From CAXXOK01 sp964640955 (GTDB taxonomy: Bacteria; Bacillota; Clostridia; Christensenellales; Aristaeellaceae): DNA of 28,564 nt. Location: NCBI GenBank assembly GCA_964640955.1, contig CAZXJI010000032.1:1-28564 (forward strand). The letters run 5' to 3'. Both the position numbers and the translations under genes were made by a program. The notes beneath the pieces are model-generated. The model searched no databases, had not been told where the DNA came from, and saw nothing but the letters and a program-made list of their open reading frames with translations. Of this stretch, positions 18,415-26,603 are shown one piece after another (the stretch's first letter is position 1; every line of letters begins with the position of its first letter).

Positions 18415-19251
18415 TCACTCTCCCGTGTCGATGCCCAGCTGCTTTGCCAGGGTATTGGCCCTGTCCTGCGCGTCCCGGTAGCCGCTCAGGCCCGTGAACA
18501 TATCGTACGCGTTGCGCAGGTCGCCCGCCTTCTCGTACGCCTCGGCCTCGCTGTACAGCTGATCGCGTACCTTGTCCTTGCATTCTATCGCCAGCGTCTG
18601 CGTGTTGTAATAATCCCCCAAAAGGCCGAACAGGTCGAGCGCGCCCACGTAGTCGCCCTCGTTTTGCTTGGCGACGGCCTGGGCGTACACCTGCGACTCC
18701 ACATCGTCCAGCCTTGCCGCCGCGTCGTCGTAATCGCCGGCCGCCTCGTAGCAGTCGATCGCCGTGGCGTAATCCTGCCCGTCCTCGGCGACGCGGGCCT
18801 GGCAGTAGGCGGCGCGGACTTCCGCATCCTCAAAGTCTCCAAGCGCCGTAAAGGCGTCGGCGGCCCCGGCATAGTCGCCCGCGTCCATCAGCACGCAGCC
18901 GTGGCAGTAGGTGTAGCGCTGCTTGCCGTACATAAACTCCCGTGTTTTTTCGAAATAGGGTTCGGCCGCGGCAAAATCGCCCAGATCGTAGTAGGTCAAT
19001 CCCCGGGCGTAGGCGGCATAGGTAGCGGCCTGCTGAAAGTCCCCCAGGGCGTCGAACGCCTCGGCGGCCGCGGCGTAATCGCCGTCGGCGAAGGTATCGA
19101 TGGCGCTTTCGTAGGCGGCGGTGCGGTCGGGGGCGCAGCCGGACAACAGAAGCGCCGTACACAGGCACAATACCAGCGGTATCCGCTTCGCCGCGGCGCG
19201 GCCGGCCGGCCGGGTCCCTCTCCCCGTTCGCATTTTTCGTTTCTGGATCAT
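18415..19251 (-). CDS. Lipoprotein with TPR-like repeats
   Basis: This 278-residue protein begins with a basic region and hydrophobic core ending in the lipobox LLLSGC (Cys39), so it should be lipid-anchored on the outer face of the membrane. The rest is a solenoid of about six helix pairs with recurring DGDYAAAAEAFDALGDF-type units (for example AGDYAGAADAFTALGDFEDA and EGDYVGALDLFGLLGDY), characteristic of tetratricopeptide-like repeats in clostridial lipoproteins. Such arrays bind partner proteins; the partner is unknown. GGGAGG lies six bases before the ATG. It starts 16 bases after the GNAT gene and is probably in the same operon. Confidence 0.87.
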   Translation of the reverse strand: MIQKRKMRTGRGTRPAGRAAAKRIPLVLCLCTALLLSGCAPDRTAAYESAIDTFADGDYAAAAEAFDALGDFQQAATYAAYARGLTYYDLGDFAAAEPYFEKTREFMYGKQRYTYCHGCVLMDAGDYAGAADAFTALGDFEDAEVRAAYCQARVAEDGQDYATAIDCYEAAGDYDDAAARLDDVESQVYAQAVAKQNEGDYVGALDLFGLLGDYYNTQTLAIECKDKVRDQLYSEAEAYEKAGDLRNAYDMFTGLSGYRDAQDRANTLAKQLGIDTGE

Positions 19252-19267
19252 TGTTTGCCTCCCGGGT

Positions 19268-19837
19268 CTATCGCTGTTCGTAATCGGCGCGGAGAATCGC
19301 GTACAGTTCCACGTCCACGAAGCGGCCCTTGTTGTAGATGCGCTGGCGCAAGACCCCTTCGCGCTTCATGCCCGCGTGGCGCATCACCGCGCCGCTGGCG
19401 GGGTTGTCGGTCTCGTGCTGCGCCTCCACGCGGTTGAGCTTGAGGGTGTCAAAGCAGAAGCGGAGCATTTCCCCAAGCGCCTCGCTCATCAGCCCCCGGT
19501 TCCAGTATTGCCGGTTCAGGCTGTAGCCGACCTCCGCCGACCGGTTGTCCTGCTGCACCCACATCAGCCCTATGGTGCCGATGACCTTGTGCTCCTCGAT
19601 CAGCTCCACAACGAAGGTCGAGGGCACCCCCGCGCGGTATTGCCGCAGCAGGCTCCGAAGGTACACGCGCGTTTGGTGCACGGAAGCGTGCGCCTCCCAC
19701 AGCACGTGGCGGGCCACCTCGGGATCGCGGCAGTATTCGTACAGGTCGCGGGCGTCTCCCATCCGCGCCGGGCGCAGGATGAGGCGGGTCGTCCGCAGGG
19801 TGGGCAAATGGGAAAAGATCGTCGTGTCCATCAGCAT
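19268..19837 (-). CDS. RimJ/RimL-like GNAT acetyltransferase
   Basis: This 189-residue protein opens with LPTLRTTRLILRPARMGDARDLYEYCRDPEVARHV in overlapping family pattern, typical of the RimJ/RimL ribosomal-protein acetyltransferase group. The CoA region is NRQYWNRGLMSEALGEML, and NPASGAVMRHAGMKREGVLRQ is the usual motif B. Members acetylate N-termini or small amines, so the substrate here is open. AAGGAAG lies ten bases before the ATG at 19837. It sits between the small membrane protein gene and the lipoprotein gene on the same strand. Confidence 0.88.
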   Translation of the reverse strand: MLMDTTIFSHLPTLRTTRLILRPARMGDARDLYEYCRDPEVARHVLWEAHASVHQTRVYLRSLLRQYRAGVPSTFVVELIEEHKVIGTIGLMWVQQDNRSAEVGYSLNRQYWNRGLMSEALGEMLRFCFDTLKLNRVEAQHETDNPASGAVMRHAGMKREGVLRQRIYNKGRFVDVELYAILRADYEQR

Positions 19838-19873
19838 AAGGCGGAGGCTTCCTTTATCCTTCGTATTCGGGGT

Positions 19874-20029
19874 TCAAACGTCCACGGTCAGGGGGTAGTA
19901 GGGCGGCGCGCCGTGCACAATGCCCAGCACGAGCAGCGCGGCTCCAACCGCCAGCAGGAGCCACAGCGCGAGCATCGCCCAGAAAAACCAGGAGCGTTGC
20001 CTGCGCGGCCTGCGGGATGCATCCTTCAT
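19874..20029 (-). CDS. 51-residue single-pass membrane protein
   Basis: An ATG at 20029, preceded by AAAGGAGG with a seven-base spacer, opens 51 codons. The product starts with a basic stretch MKDASRRPRRQRSWFF, continues with a 20-residue hydrophobic helix (WAMLALWLLLAVGAALLVLG) and ends in a short tail PPYYPLTVDV. The positive-inside rule puts the N-terminus in the cytoplasm. It lies 36 bases upstream of the GNAT gene on the same strand and downstream of the Nudix gene. The ribosome site and TM pattern are strong; I know no family for it. Confidence 0.75.
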   Translation of the reverse strand: MKDASRRPRRQRSWFFWAMLALWLLLAVGAALLVLGIVHGAPPYYPLTVDV

Positions 20030-20122
20030 CGCACCGCCTCCTTTGCCCGTATCGTGCTTTGGGTTTCCGCCGCTTGGCGGGATGGTTCCGCCCCGTGCGA
20101 ACGTTATACTGATAAGCGGGGT

Positions 20123-20719
20123 CTACCCGCGTTCGGGCGCCAGCCCGTGGAGCTTCGCCCACGCGAGCATCAGCCCCAGCGCCGTCTTGCCGTCGCAGAG
20201 CTCCCCGCTCATGGCGCGCTCGACCGCCTCGCGAAGCGGCATGCGCACCACGCGCAGAAACTCATCCTCGTCCAGGTGGGCGCCATGCGGCGAAAGCCCC
20301 GTCGCCAGGTAGATGTTTACCTTTTCGGTGCAAAAGCCGGGGGTGGTCACCATGGGGCAGAGCAGTTCCATCTTCGCGGCGCGAAGGCCGGTCTCCTCCT
20401 CCAGCTCCCGGTGCGCACAGGCGAGCGGATCCTCCCCCACGTGGTCCAGCTTGCCGGCGGGTATCTCCAGCGTGAGCATGTCCACCACCACGCGGTGCTG
20501 GCGCACCAGGGTCACCACGCCGTTTTCATCCACCGGTACGACCGCCGCCGCGCCCTTGTGGCGCACCACCTCGCGCAGGGCCTGCCTGCCGTTGGGCAAA
20601 AGCACCTGCATATGGCTTACGTCGATCAGCGCACCCTCGAATACCACCTCGTCGGACAGGGGAACCTCACGGATATCGGCATCGCCGCCCGCCGGGGGCG
20701 CAGAGGGAACCGTCGCCAT
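20123..20719 (-). CDS. nudF: Nudix hydrolase, ADP-ribose pyrophosphatase-like
   Basis: This 198-residue protein should split ADP-ribose or related nucleotide sugars to AMP and sugar phosphate. The Nudix box spans residues 89-112: GKLDHVGE, then DPLACAH, then RELEEETGL. The metal-binding REL-x-EE-x-GL part is intact. The spacing between the first Gly and Glu is six residues, not the canonical five. The preceding VRQHRVVVDMLTLEIPAG strand pattern is typical of ADPRases. The ATG at 20719 follows GGAGG by nine bases; longer in-frame starts upstream lack both homology and a ribosome site. It could head the minus-strand cluster that continues to the lipoprotein. Confidence 0.88.
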   Translation of the reverse strand: MATVPSAPPAGGDADIREVPLSDEVVFEGALIDVSHMQVLLPNGRQALREVVRHKGAAAVVPVDENGVVTLVRQHRVVVDMLTLEIPAGKLDHVGEDPLACAHRELEEETGLRAAKMELLCPMVTTPGFCTEKVNIYLATGLSPHGAHLDEDEFLRVVRMPLREAVERAMSGELCDGKTALGLMLAWAKLHGLAPERG

Positions 20720-20825
20720 CACAAACCGCCTCCAAAACCGGAATGATCTTGTTATTCTACGTCCGCTCCGGCGAACCCTTGCGCCGCGGAAACATTCCCC
20801 CGCCACGCCGCGGGCTTGTCGTTTC

Positions 20826-20854
20826 TTGACATTACGGTATCTCGCCGTTACAAT
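20826..20854 (+). promoter_or_regulatory. Near-consensus promoter of the SH3 surface protein
   Basis: TTGACA and TACAAT are 17 bases apart, only one base from consensus. The start site should be near 20861. It lies about 105 bases from the divergent Nudix start codon. Confidence 0.85.
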
Positions 20855-20855
20855 G

Positions 20856-20877
20856 GAGGCATCCAAGGCGATGCCTC
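20856..20877 (+). promoter_or_regulatory. Hairpin at the 5' end of the SH3-protein mRNA
   Basis: GAGGCATC and GATGCCTC pair perfectly around a six-base loop, at or within a few bases of the predicted start site. A 5'-terminal stem of this kind commonly protects firmicute mRNA from decay. That role is inferred. Confidence 0.45.
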
Positions 20878-20916
20878 ACCAATTCGAATGTGCCTTTACC
20901 GAAGGAGGAACTTTGT

Positions 20917-23900
20917 ATGAAGTATCGCGCCCAATCCGCGTTGCGCCGCCTCGCGGCATGGATCATCAGTCTGTTTGTGCTTGTGTCGCAGCTCGCGCTG
21001 CCCGCGTACGCGTTGACGCAGGCGGAAATCGACGCGATGCCGACCGTAACGGTCTATTACCAGACCGCGCAGGACGCCGCGTCCGTGCCCCTCGTCGCCA
21101 CGCCGACCACCGACATGTACGGCAAGGCTTATTGGGCCGTTTTGCCCGCCGAGGCGTTTTCCTTCCCGGTCACGCTGAGCGTGCTGGCCGTCCCCGGCAC
21201 GACCAACACCTTCACCCCGACGGACGGCTCGGCGATCACCGCGGATGCGGGCACCGTCGACTTTACCGGAACTTCCACGGTGATTACCTCCTATCAGGAC
21301 GGCGACCCCGTGGAGGAATACCACCTGTACGTTTCCACCGCGGAGATGCCCGCCGAGGTGCCCCCCGCGGAGGTGGCCGTAACCTACGTGGATGCGGATA
21401 ACCCCTCCAATGTGTTGTATTCCACAACCTTTACCGCCTATTACAACACCGACAACGTCGTGACCGTCGACACGAGCCTCGTGCCCGACGGCTATACCCT
21501 TCAGGGGAGCGACGGCGCCTACATCACCGTGGACGCGTACGGCCAGGCGGCGCCCTCCAGCGTTACCTTCTACTTCGTCAAGCCGCAGCCCGTGCAGGGA
21601 ACGGTTACCGTGTACTATACCGATACGGACGGCAATGAGATCGCTTCCGCGCAAACCTTCACGTATGATCCGGGCACCTATACCTTCACGCCCGACCTGA
21701 GCCTGGTGCCGGACGGCTATACCCTGAGCCCCGACGGCAACCAAGAGGTGCCGGTGACGATCGGCGACGACGGCGTCGCCTCGCCCGAAGCGGTGATTTT
21801 TGAATTTATCAAACCCGCCGCACCGACGGATACGCCGACTCCGGAGCCCGTGACCGAGCCGCCCGTAACGGAAGCACCCGTAACGGAAGCGCCTGTCACC
21901 GAGGCCCCCGTCACCGAGGCCCCCGTAACGGAAGCCCCCGTGACCGAGGCGCCCGTCACCGAAGCGCCGACCGACACGCCCGCGCCGGTGCTGACGCCCG
22001 TCAACCTCTACGCGCAAACCAACGCGGGCGGCGTCAACTTCCGCACCGAGCCCAGCGTCGACAGCAAAAAAGCGTTCTCGAGCGTCGATTCCGGCACCTA
22101 CGTGTGGGTGTACGGCACGCTGGACGTGACCGAAAGCGACGGTACCGTGCGCACCTGGGCGTCGATCCACTACAGCGATACCGACTGCTACGTGTGGGCC
22201 AGCCTCATTAATATCCTCTCCCAGGAGGACAGCGACGCCTACAACTATTCGCAGCCCACCCCCATCCCCGGCACCGAGACCACCGCCCCGCCCGCGACCG
22301 ACACGCCCGTACCTACGGAAACGCCTACGGAGGCGCCTACCGAAACACCTACGGAAGTGCCGACCGACACCCCCGCGCCGGTGCTGACGCCCGTTAACCT
22401 CTACGCGCAAACCAACGCGGGCGGCGTCAACTTCCGCACCGGGCCCAGCGTCGACAGCAAAAAGGCGTTCTCGAGCGTCGATTCCGGCACCTACGTGTGG
22501 GTGTACGGCACGCTGGACGTGACCGAAAGCGACGGCACCGTGCGCACCTGGGCGTCGATCCGCTACAGCGATACCGACTGCTACGTGTGGGCCAGCCTGA
22601 TCAACATCCTCTCCCAGGAGGACAGCGACGCCTACAATTACGCGCAGCCTACTCCCATCCCCGGCACCGAGACCACCGCCCCGCCCGCGACCGATACGCC
22701 CGCGCCTACGGAAACGCCTACGGAGGTGCCCACCGAAACACCTACCGAAACACCTACGGAGGCACCCACCGAGACGCTTACCGAGGCGCCTACGGAAGCA
22801 CCCACGGAAGCACCTACCGAAACGCCTACGGAGGTGCCCACCGAAACGCCTACCGAAACACCCGCGGAAACCGCCGCGCCGTCGTCGCTTTCGACGGTCG
22901 GCCGCTACGGCAGAACCAACACCAACAGCGTCAATTTCCGTACCGAGACCAGCACCGACAGCAAAAAGGCGTTCTCCGGCATCAGCACGGGTACCTACGT
23001 GTGGGTGTACGGCACGCTGGACGTGACCGAAAGCGACGGCACCGTGCGCACCTGGGCGTCGATCCGCTACAGCGATACCGACTGCTACGTGTGGGCCAGC
23101 CTGATCGACATCCTCTCCCAGGAGGACAGCGACGCCTACAATTACGCGCAGCCCACCCCCGTGCCCGGCACCGAGACCACCGCCCCGCCCGCGACCGACA
23201 CGCCCGCACCTTCCGGCGAGCCGACCACGGAGGCGCCTACCGATACGCCCACTTTGGAGCCGACCGACACCCCCACCGAGGAACCCACCGCCACGCCCCT
23301 GCCCGCGCAGGTGACCGGCTATTACCTCACGCTTTCCGAAGCGCCCCTGGCCGCGGGAGCGGGCAGCGGCACAACCGTCGCCACCCTGCCGGCCGCGGAG
23401 CCGGTATATGTGGAGGGGCAGAGCTATGTGGACGGTGTCGCCTGGCACAAGGTGACCTACGACGGCGCGGTCGGCTACGTGCGCAGCGATTATCTGCGCC
23501 CGATGACCGACGATGAACTGATAGAATATCTGGCCACGCCCACGCCTTCCCCGTCGCCCACGCCGGTTCCCTATATCGGCTACGCCGTGACCACGGAAGA
23601 AACGGATATGGTCGAATACGCCTCCGTCGCCGATTCGCCCGTCGTCACCACCCTGCCGGCGGACACCCTGCTGTACGTAAGCGGGCAGGGCTCCAGCGGC
23701 GACGCCATCTGGAGCGCCGCGCAAACGAGCCTGGGCGACGTTTACACAGGCTACGTGCGGGACGATCTGCTCCGCTACCTTACCGAGGAGGAAGCCCAGG
23801 CGTACATCACGGCCTACGACGAAGCCCATACCACGCCTACGCCGACCGATACGCCGTCGCCCACGCCTACGGCGACGGATACGCCTACCCTCACGCCTAC

Positions 23901-25848
23901 GGTGACCGACACGCCCACGCCCACCGTTACGGCCACGGATACCGCCACCGACACACCTACGGCGACGCCGACCGCCACGATCGAAATCTACGTGGGCTAT
24001 GCCGTAACCACCACGCAGACGGCGCTGCGCAACAAAGCCAACCTCAACGACGAATCCATTCTCGTCACGCTGCCCGCGGGCACGCTTCTGTATCTGAACG
24101 GGCAGGCCACCGTCGGCGACATCCTATGGAGCGGCGCACAGACGCGGCTGGGCGATTCCTACATCGGCCTGGTGCAGGACGGGGCGGTGAAGCACATTAC
24201 CGAGGAGGAGGCGCAGGTCTACATCGACGCCTACGAGGAGGCCAACGCTACGGCCACCCCGACCGCGACGCCCACCCCCACGCCGGTTCCCGATCAGACA
24301 ACGGGCTACTACGTAACGCTGGGCGACGACGTGCCCCTGCGCGCCGTGGCCAGTTCCCTCGCCGAGACCCTCGTCTGGCTGCAGGATGATACGGTGGTGT
24401 ACGTGGCCGGTCAGCTCTACAACGAAGGCTACGGCTGGCATATCACCTCGTATGACGAGTACGTGGGCTACGTGCGCGCCGATCAGCTCCGCAAGCTCAA
24501 CGACGCGGAGACGGAGGAGTATCTGGACTCCCTGACGACCGTCACGCCCACGCCTTCCGTTACGCCCCAGCCCTACGACCCGTACGCGGATTCCAGCTAC
24601 GGCTACGTATCCGCCAGCAGCGTCAACTTCCGTACCTCGCCCAGCCTCAGCGCCACGAGGATCCAAACGCTTCGCCAGTACGCCTTCGCCCTGATCCTGG
24701 GCTCCAGGGTCGTGGACGGGCAAACCTGGTACAATATCAACTACAGCGGCACCGTCGGCTGGGTGGACGGGCGCTACTTCACGGTGCTCAACCTGACGGA
24801 TCTGACCACCTTCCTAAAGAGCAGCGAGTATCTGGAAGGCATCACCAACAACAGCACCAGCAGTACCACTACGTCCACCAGCGGCAGTTCCGGCAGCGCC
24901 ACGCAGGGCAGCGTATCCTCCGTAGAAGACTGGAACACCGAAGTCTGGCAGAACCCCAGCAGTTCTCTGAGCGCCTCCTACGAGCCCTTCAACCCCTACA
25001 CCACGCCCACCGCGACCGCAACGACCACCGTGGCCGCCGGGCTGACCGGGGACGGCAGCACCGCCGAGCCGACCGATACCTTCGTGATCGGGACGATGAT
25101 CCCCATCTCCTACGATGAGGATGCCGGCGAAACCCAGGCCGACAACGGCTGGCTGGGGCTGGCCATCGGCGGGGTGATCCTGCTGGGCGGGGCCGGAGGC
25201 GTATACGCATACGCCCTCAACCAGAACAAGAAACGCCGCATCGCCGCGCGTAACGCCGCCTACAGCCGCCGTGCAGCGCAGCAGAGCGGGCAGAGCGGGC
25301 AGAGCGGGCAGACGGGCGCCGGTACCGCCGCGGGCGCCGCCGCCACCGGCGCGGCCGCTACGACCAGCCCCTACACCCGCCGGGCCGTCGCCGCGCCGCC
25401 CGTAAGCGGCACCACGAAACGGCAGGACGAGCAGGGAAACACGGCGAACGGCGGCACCCAGCCGCAACAGAACAATCCGTTCGCCCGCCCCGCGGGCAAT
25501 AACCCGTATGCGCGGCCCGCCGGCAGCAACCCCTACGTGCGTTCCGCGGATACCGGCAGCGAAGCCGAAGGGCAGCCTCCCGCCTCCGCCGGCACGCCGA
25601 GCAGTGGCATCGTGACCGGCAAGCCGCAATCGCCCCAGAACGTTGCGCCGAGCAGCGGCATCGTGACCGGCAGGCCGCAATCGCCCCAGAACGGCGGCGC
25701 TTCCTCCACCGAAGCGGCGAAGCCCGCCAACCCCTACCAAAGCGCGGAAGCGGACGTTCCCGCCGGCACGGAGAGTGCCAATCCCGCCCCGCGGCACACC
25801 GGCCGCACCAGCCGCTACCAGAACCATGACGGTGGCAACGACGCGTAA
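20917..25848 (+). CDS. Large secreted, membrane-anchored protein with eight SH3b-like modules
   Basis: The 1643-residue product starts at the ATG after GAAGGAGG. A signal peptide (about 1-33, cut after AYA) is followed by an N-terminal beta domain and two MucBP-like units ending in TFYFVKP and IFEFIKP. Then come a VTEAP repeat (311-351) and SH3b-like modules starting near residues 358, 489, 661, 799, 886, 1025, 1128 and 1228, with Pro/Thr linkers between them. The first three are near-identical (VNFRTEPSVDSKKAFSSVDS). A transmembrane helix lies at about 1412-1434 and is followed by KKRR. About 205 residues rich in Gly, Pro, Asn and Gln should remain in the cytoplasm. SH3b modules usually bind cell wall peptides, so a wall-spanning scaffold or sensor is inferred. 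No enzymatic domain and no LPxTG are visible. Confidence 0.9.
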   Translation: MKYRAQSALRRLAAWIISLFVLVSQLALPAYALTQAEIDAMPTVTVYYQTAQDAASVPLVATPTTDMYGKAYWAVLPAEAFSFPVTLSVLAVPGTTNTFTPTDGSAITADAGTVDFTGTSTVITSYQDGDPVEEYHLYVSTAEMPAEVPPAEVAVTYVDADNPSNVLYSTTFTAYYNTDNVVTVDTSLVPDGYTLQGSDGAYITVDAYGQAAPSSVTFYFVKPQPVQGTVTVYYTDTDGNEIASAQTFTYDPGTYTFTPDLSLVPDGYTLSPDGNQEVPVTIGDDGVASPEAVIFEFIKPAAPTDTPTPEPVTEPPVTEAPVTEAPVTEAPVTEAPVTEAPVTEAPVTEAPTDTPAPVLTPVNLYAQTNAGGVNFRTEPSVDSKKAFSSVDSGTYVWVYGTLDVTESDGTVRTWASIHYSDTDCYVWASLINILSQEDSDAYNYSQPTPIPGTETTAPPATDTPVPTETPTEAPTETPTEVPTDTPAPVLTPVNLYAQTNAGGVNFRTGPSVDSKKAFSSVDSGTYVWVYGTLDVTESDGTVRTWASIRYSDTDCYVWASLINILSQEDSDAYNYAQPTPIPGTETTAPPATDTPAPTETPTEVPTETPTETPTEAPTETLTEAPTEAPTEAPTETPTEVPTETPTETPAETAAPSSLSTVGRYGRTNTNSVNFRTETSTDSKKAFSGISTGTYVWVYGTLDVTESDGTVRTWASIRYSDTDCYVWASLIDILSQEDSDAYNYAQPTPVPGTETTAPPATDTPAPSGEPTTEAPTDTPTLEPTDTPTEEPTATPLPAQVTGYYLTLSEAPLAAGAGSGTTVATLPAAEPVYVEGQSYVDGVAWHKVTYDGAVGYVRSDYLRPMTDDELIEYLATPTPSPSPTPVPYIGYAVTTEETDMVEYASVADSPVVTTLPADTLLYVSGQGSSGDAIWSAAQTSLGDVYTGYVRDDLLRYLTEEEAQAYITAYDEAHTTPTPTDTPSPTPTATDTPTLTPTVTDTPTPTVTATDTATDTPTATPTATIEIYVGYAVTTTQTALRNKANLNDESILVTLPAGTLLYLNGQATVGDILWSGAQTRLGDSYIGLVQDGAVKHITEEEAQVYIDAYEEANATATPTATPTPTPVPDQTTGYYVTLGDDVPLRAVASSLAETLVWLQDDTVVYVAGQLYNEGYGWHITSYDEYVGYVRADQLRKLNDAETEEYLDSLTTVTPTPSVTPQPYDPYADSSYGYVSASSVNFRTSPSLSATRIQTLRQYAFALILGSRVVDGQTWYNINYSGTVGWVDGRYFTVLNLTDLTTFLKSSEYLEGITNNSTSSTTTSTSGSSGSATQGSVSSVEDWNTEVWQNPSSSLSASYEPFNPYTTPTATATTTVAAGLTGDGSTAEPTDTFVIGTMIPISYDEDAGETQADNGWLGLAIGGVILLGGAGGVYAYALNQNKKRRIAARNAAYSRRAAQQSGQSGQSGQTGAGTAAGAAATGAAATTSPYTRRAVAAPPVSGTTKRQDEQGNTANGGTQPQQNNPFARPAGNNPYARPAGSNPYVRSADTGSEAEGQPPASAGTPSSGIVTGKPQSPQNVAPSSGIVTGRPQSPQNGGASSTEAAKPANPYQSAEADVPAGTESANPAPRHTGRTSRYQNHDGGNDA
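21847..21969 (+). repeat. In-frame 15-base tandem repeat encoding VTEAP
   Basis: Eight five-residue units (one VTEPP, then seven VTEAP) lie between the MucBP-like domains and the first SH3b module. Codon choice varies between GTAACGGAA, GTGACCGAG and GTCACCGAG, so copies have mixed ages. The repeat forms an extended, probably glycosylatable linker. Confidence 0.9.
21988..23217 (+). repeat. Three near-identical SH3b repeats with linkers
   Basis: Equivalent positions (TACGGCACGC) fall at 22111, 22504 and 23008. Copies 1 and 2 are offset by 393 bases and differ at only a few bases over about 300. Copy 3 is offset by a further 504 bases because its linker of TETPTEAP units is longer, and it diverges in the first 25 codons. 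Such identity implies recent duplication or gene conversion. Confidence 0.92.
25606..25695 (+). repeat. 51-base tandem repeat in the cytoplasmic tail
   Basis: Two copies of SSGIVTGKPQSPQN / SSGIVTGRPQSPQN are offset by 51 bases with nearly identical DNA. Before them are NNPYARPAG-type units. The pattern suggests a disordered, repeat-expanding tail. Confidence 0.8.
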
Positions 25849-25888
25849 TACATTCGCTTAAAAAACCCGACCATCGAATAACGACGAG

Positions 25889-25921
25889 CCCCCTCGCCGC
25901 CGAAAGGCGGCGAGGGGGTTT
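25889..25921 (+). terminator. First terminator after the SH3 protein
   Basis: CCCCCTCGCCGCC and GGCGGCGAGGGGG form a perfect 13-bp stem with a GAAA tetraloop, followed by TTT. It lies 41 bases after the stop codon. Confidence 0.85.
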
Positions 25922-25937
25922 CTGCCTGTCGAAAGCT

Positions 25938-25975
25938 CCCGCTTTCTCCGGGTGGCATCGGAGAAAGCGGGTTTT
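25938..25975 (+). terminator. Second tandem terminator
   Basis: CCCGCTTTCTCCG and CGGAGAAAGCGGG form a perfect 13-bp stem with an eight-base loop, followed by TTTTC. An alternative small hairpin GAAAGC/GCTTTC overlaps its 5' arm. Confidence 0.8.
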
Positions 25976-25984
25976 CGGTACCCT

Positions 25985-26014
25985 CCTCGCCATCTTTCAG
26001 CGGCGAGGTTTTTT
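25985..26014 (+). terminator. Third tandem terminator
   Basis: CCTCGCC and GGCGAGG form a 7-bp stem with a ten-base loop, followed by six T residues. Confidence 0.8.
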
Positions 26015-26052
26015 CGTTCAAATGAATCTGTCTCGTTTTTTTCCTGTCTAGT

Positions 26053-26105
26053 TTGCGCAATCGGACTTACAGTCAGTATAAACTGACTATTCGTCATATT
26101 ATACT
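26053..26105 (+). promoter_or_regulatory. Promoter-like region with interleaved operator dyads
   Basis: TTGCGC (26053-26058) and TATAAA (26077-26082) are 18 bases apart. The -10 is framed exactly by AGTCAG (26071-26076) and CTGACT (26083-26088), a perfect dyad. A second dyad, AGTATAA (26075-26081) and TTATACT (26099-26105), overlaps it. A regulator bound here would block the promoter. The target is probably the small gene at 26384, 280 bases downstream. Confidence 0.5.
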
Positions 26106-26383
26106 ACAAACAGCATGTCGTCCTCTTCCCTTTTCGGTGGAGAAATACGGGGAATCTATATCGGCTCCGGCTGTAAAGATACCGCTTCGGCGGCGTTTTT
26201 CTTCGACGGGCGGGCAGGCGTTCCTGCGCCTGCGCTTTCGTCGTCCGCCGGCACAGAGCCGTTCGGTGCCGCCGCAGCCGGAGACGGTATGCCAAACGAC
26301 AGGCAAGAGGCCGGCCCGCGCGGGATGGCCGCAGGCCCGAACATGCCGGGTATCCGAACGCTGATTTATGGGAGGGCTGATAC
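26106..26383. other. Leader or intergenic stretch with hairpins, no convincing gene
   Basis: An open frame from 26115 to 26387 exists (90 codons, ending in GTGA overlap with the next gene), but its ATG has no ribosome site and its composition is unremarkable. CCGC-TTCG-GCGG with a stable UUCG-type loop followed by CGTTTTT lies near 26188, a possible small terminator or attenuator. GCAGGCG/CGCCTGC near 26213 is another stem. Confidence 0.35.
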
Positions 26384-26494
26384 GTGATCGAACGAATCGT
26401 TGCGATGCTGGAACAGATCAAAGATGAACGGATGTTGGAGAGCATCTACTGGATCATCGAACGCAAACTGGTGCAAAGCCGGCCCCGGAACTGA
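26384..26494 (+). CDS. 36-residue helical protein of the accessory cassette
   Basis: A GTG start seven bases after GGGAGGG opens 36 codons: MIERIVAMLEQIKDERMLES followed by IYWIIERKLVQSRPRN. It is a single amphipathic helix hairpin in style. I have the impression that very similar short ORFs accompany XRE regulators in clostridial mobile elements, but I cannot name a family. It converges on the XRE gene. Confidence 0.6.
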   Translation: MIERIVAMLEQIKDERMLESIYWIIERKLVQSRPRN

Positions 26495-26557
26495 ACGGGC
26501 GCCGCCCGAGCGGGCCTCGTGGCAGCCGAATTCCCCCGCGGCCAGGAGGTCCGCCCG

Positions 26558-26577
26558 CGGCGGCCTTCGCGCCGCCG
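26558..26577. repeat. Hairpin between the convergent small ORF and XRE gene
   Basis: CGGCGGC and GCCGCCG pair around a six-base loop between the converging stop codons. It has no T-run on either strand, so it is at best a weak bidirectional terminator. Confidence 0.4.
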
Positions 26578-26603
26578 GATTGCGCTTGGACGGCCGGAAC
26601 GGT

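Noticed and set aside
20896..23829. Very long open frame on the minus strand opposite the SH3 protein
   Set aside because: It is a Gly/Arg-rich mirror of GC-biased codons; it lacks a ribosome site and any domain, while the plus strand has a promoter, signal peptide and clear modules.
26115..26387. 90-codon frame ending in a GTGA overlap with the 36-residue gene
   Set aside because: No ribosome site before its ATG, no recognisable pattern, and it crosses hairpins more typical of a leader.
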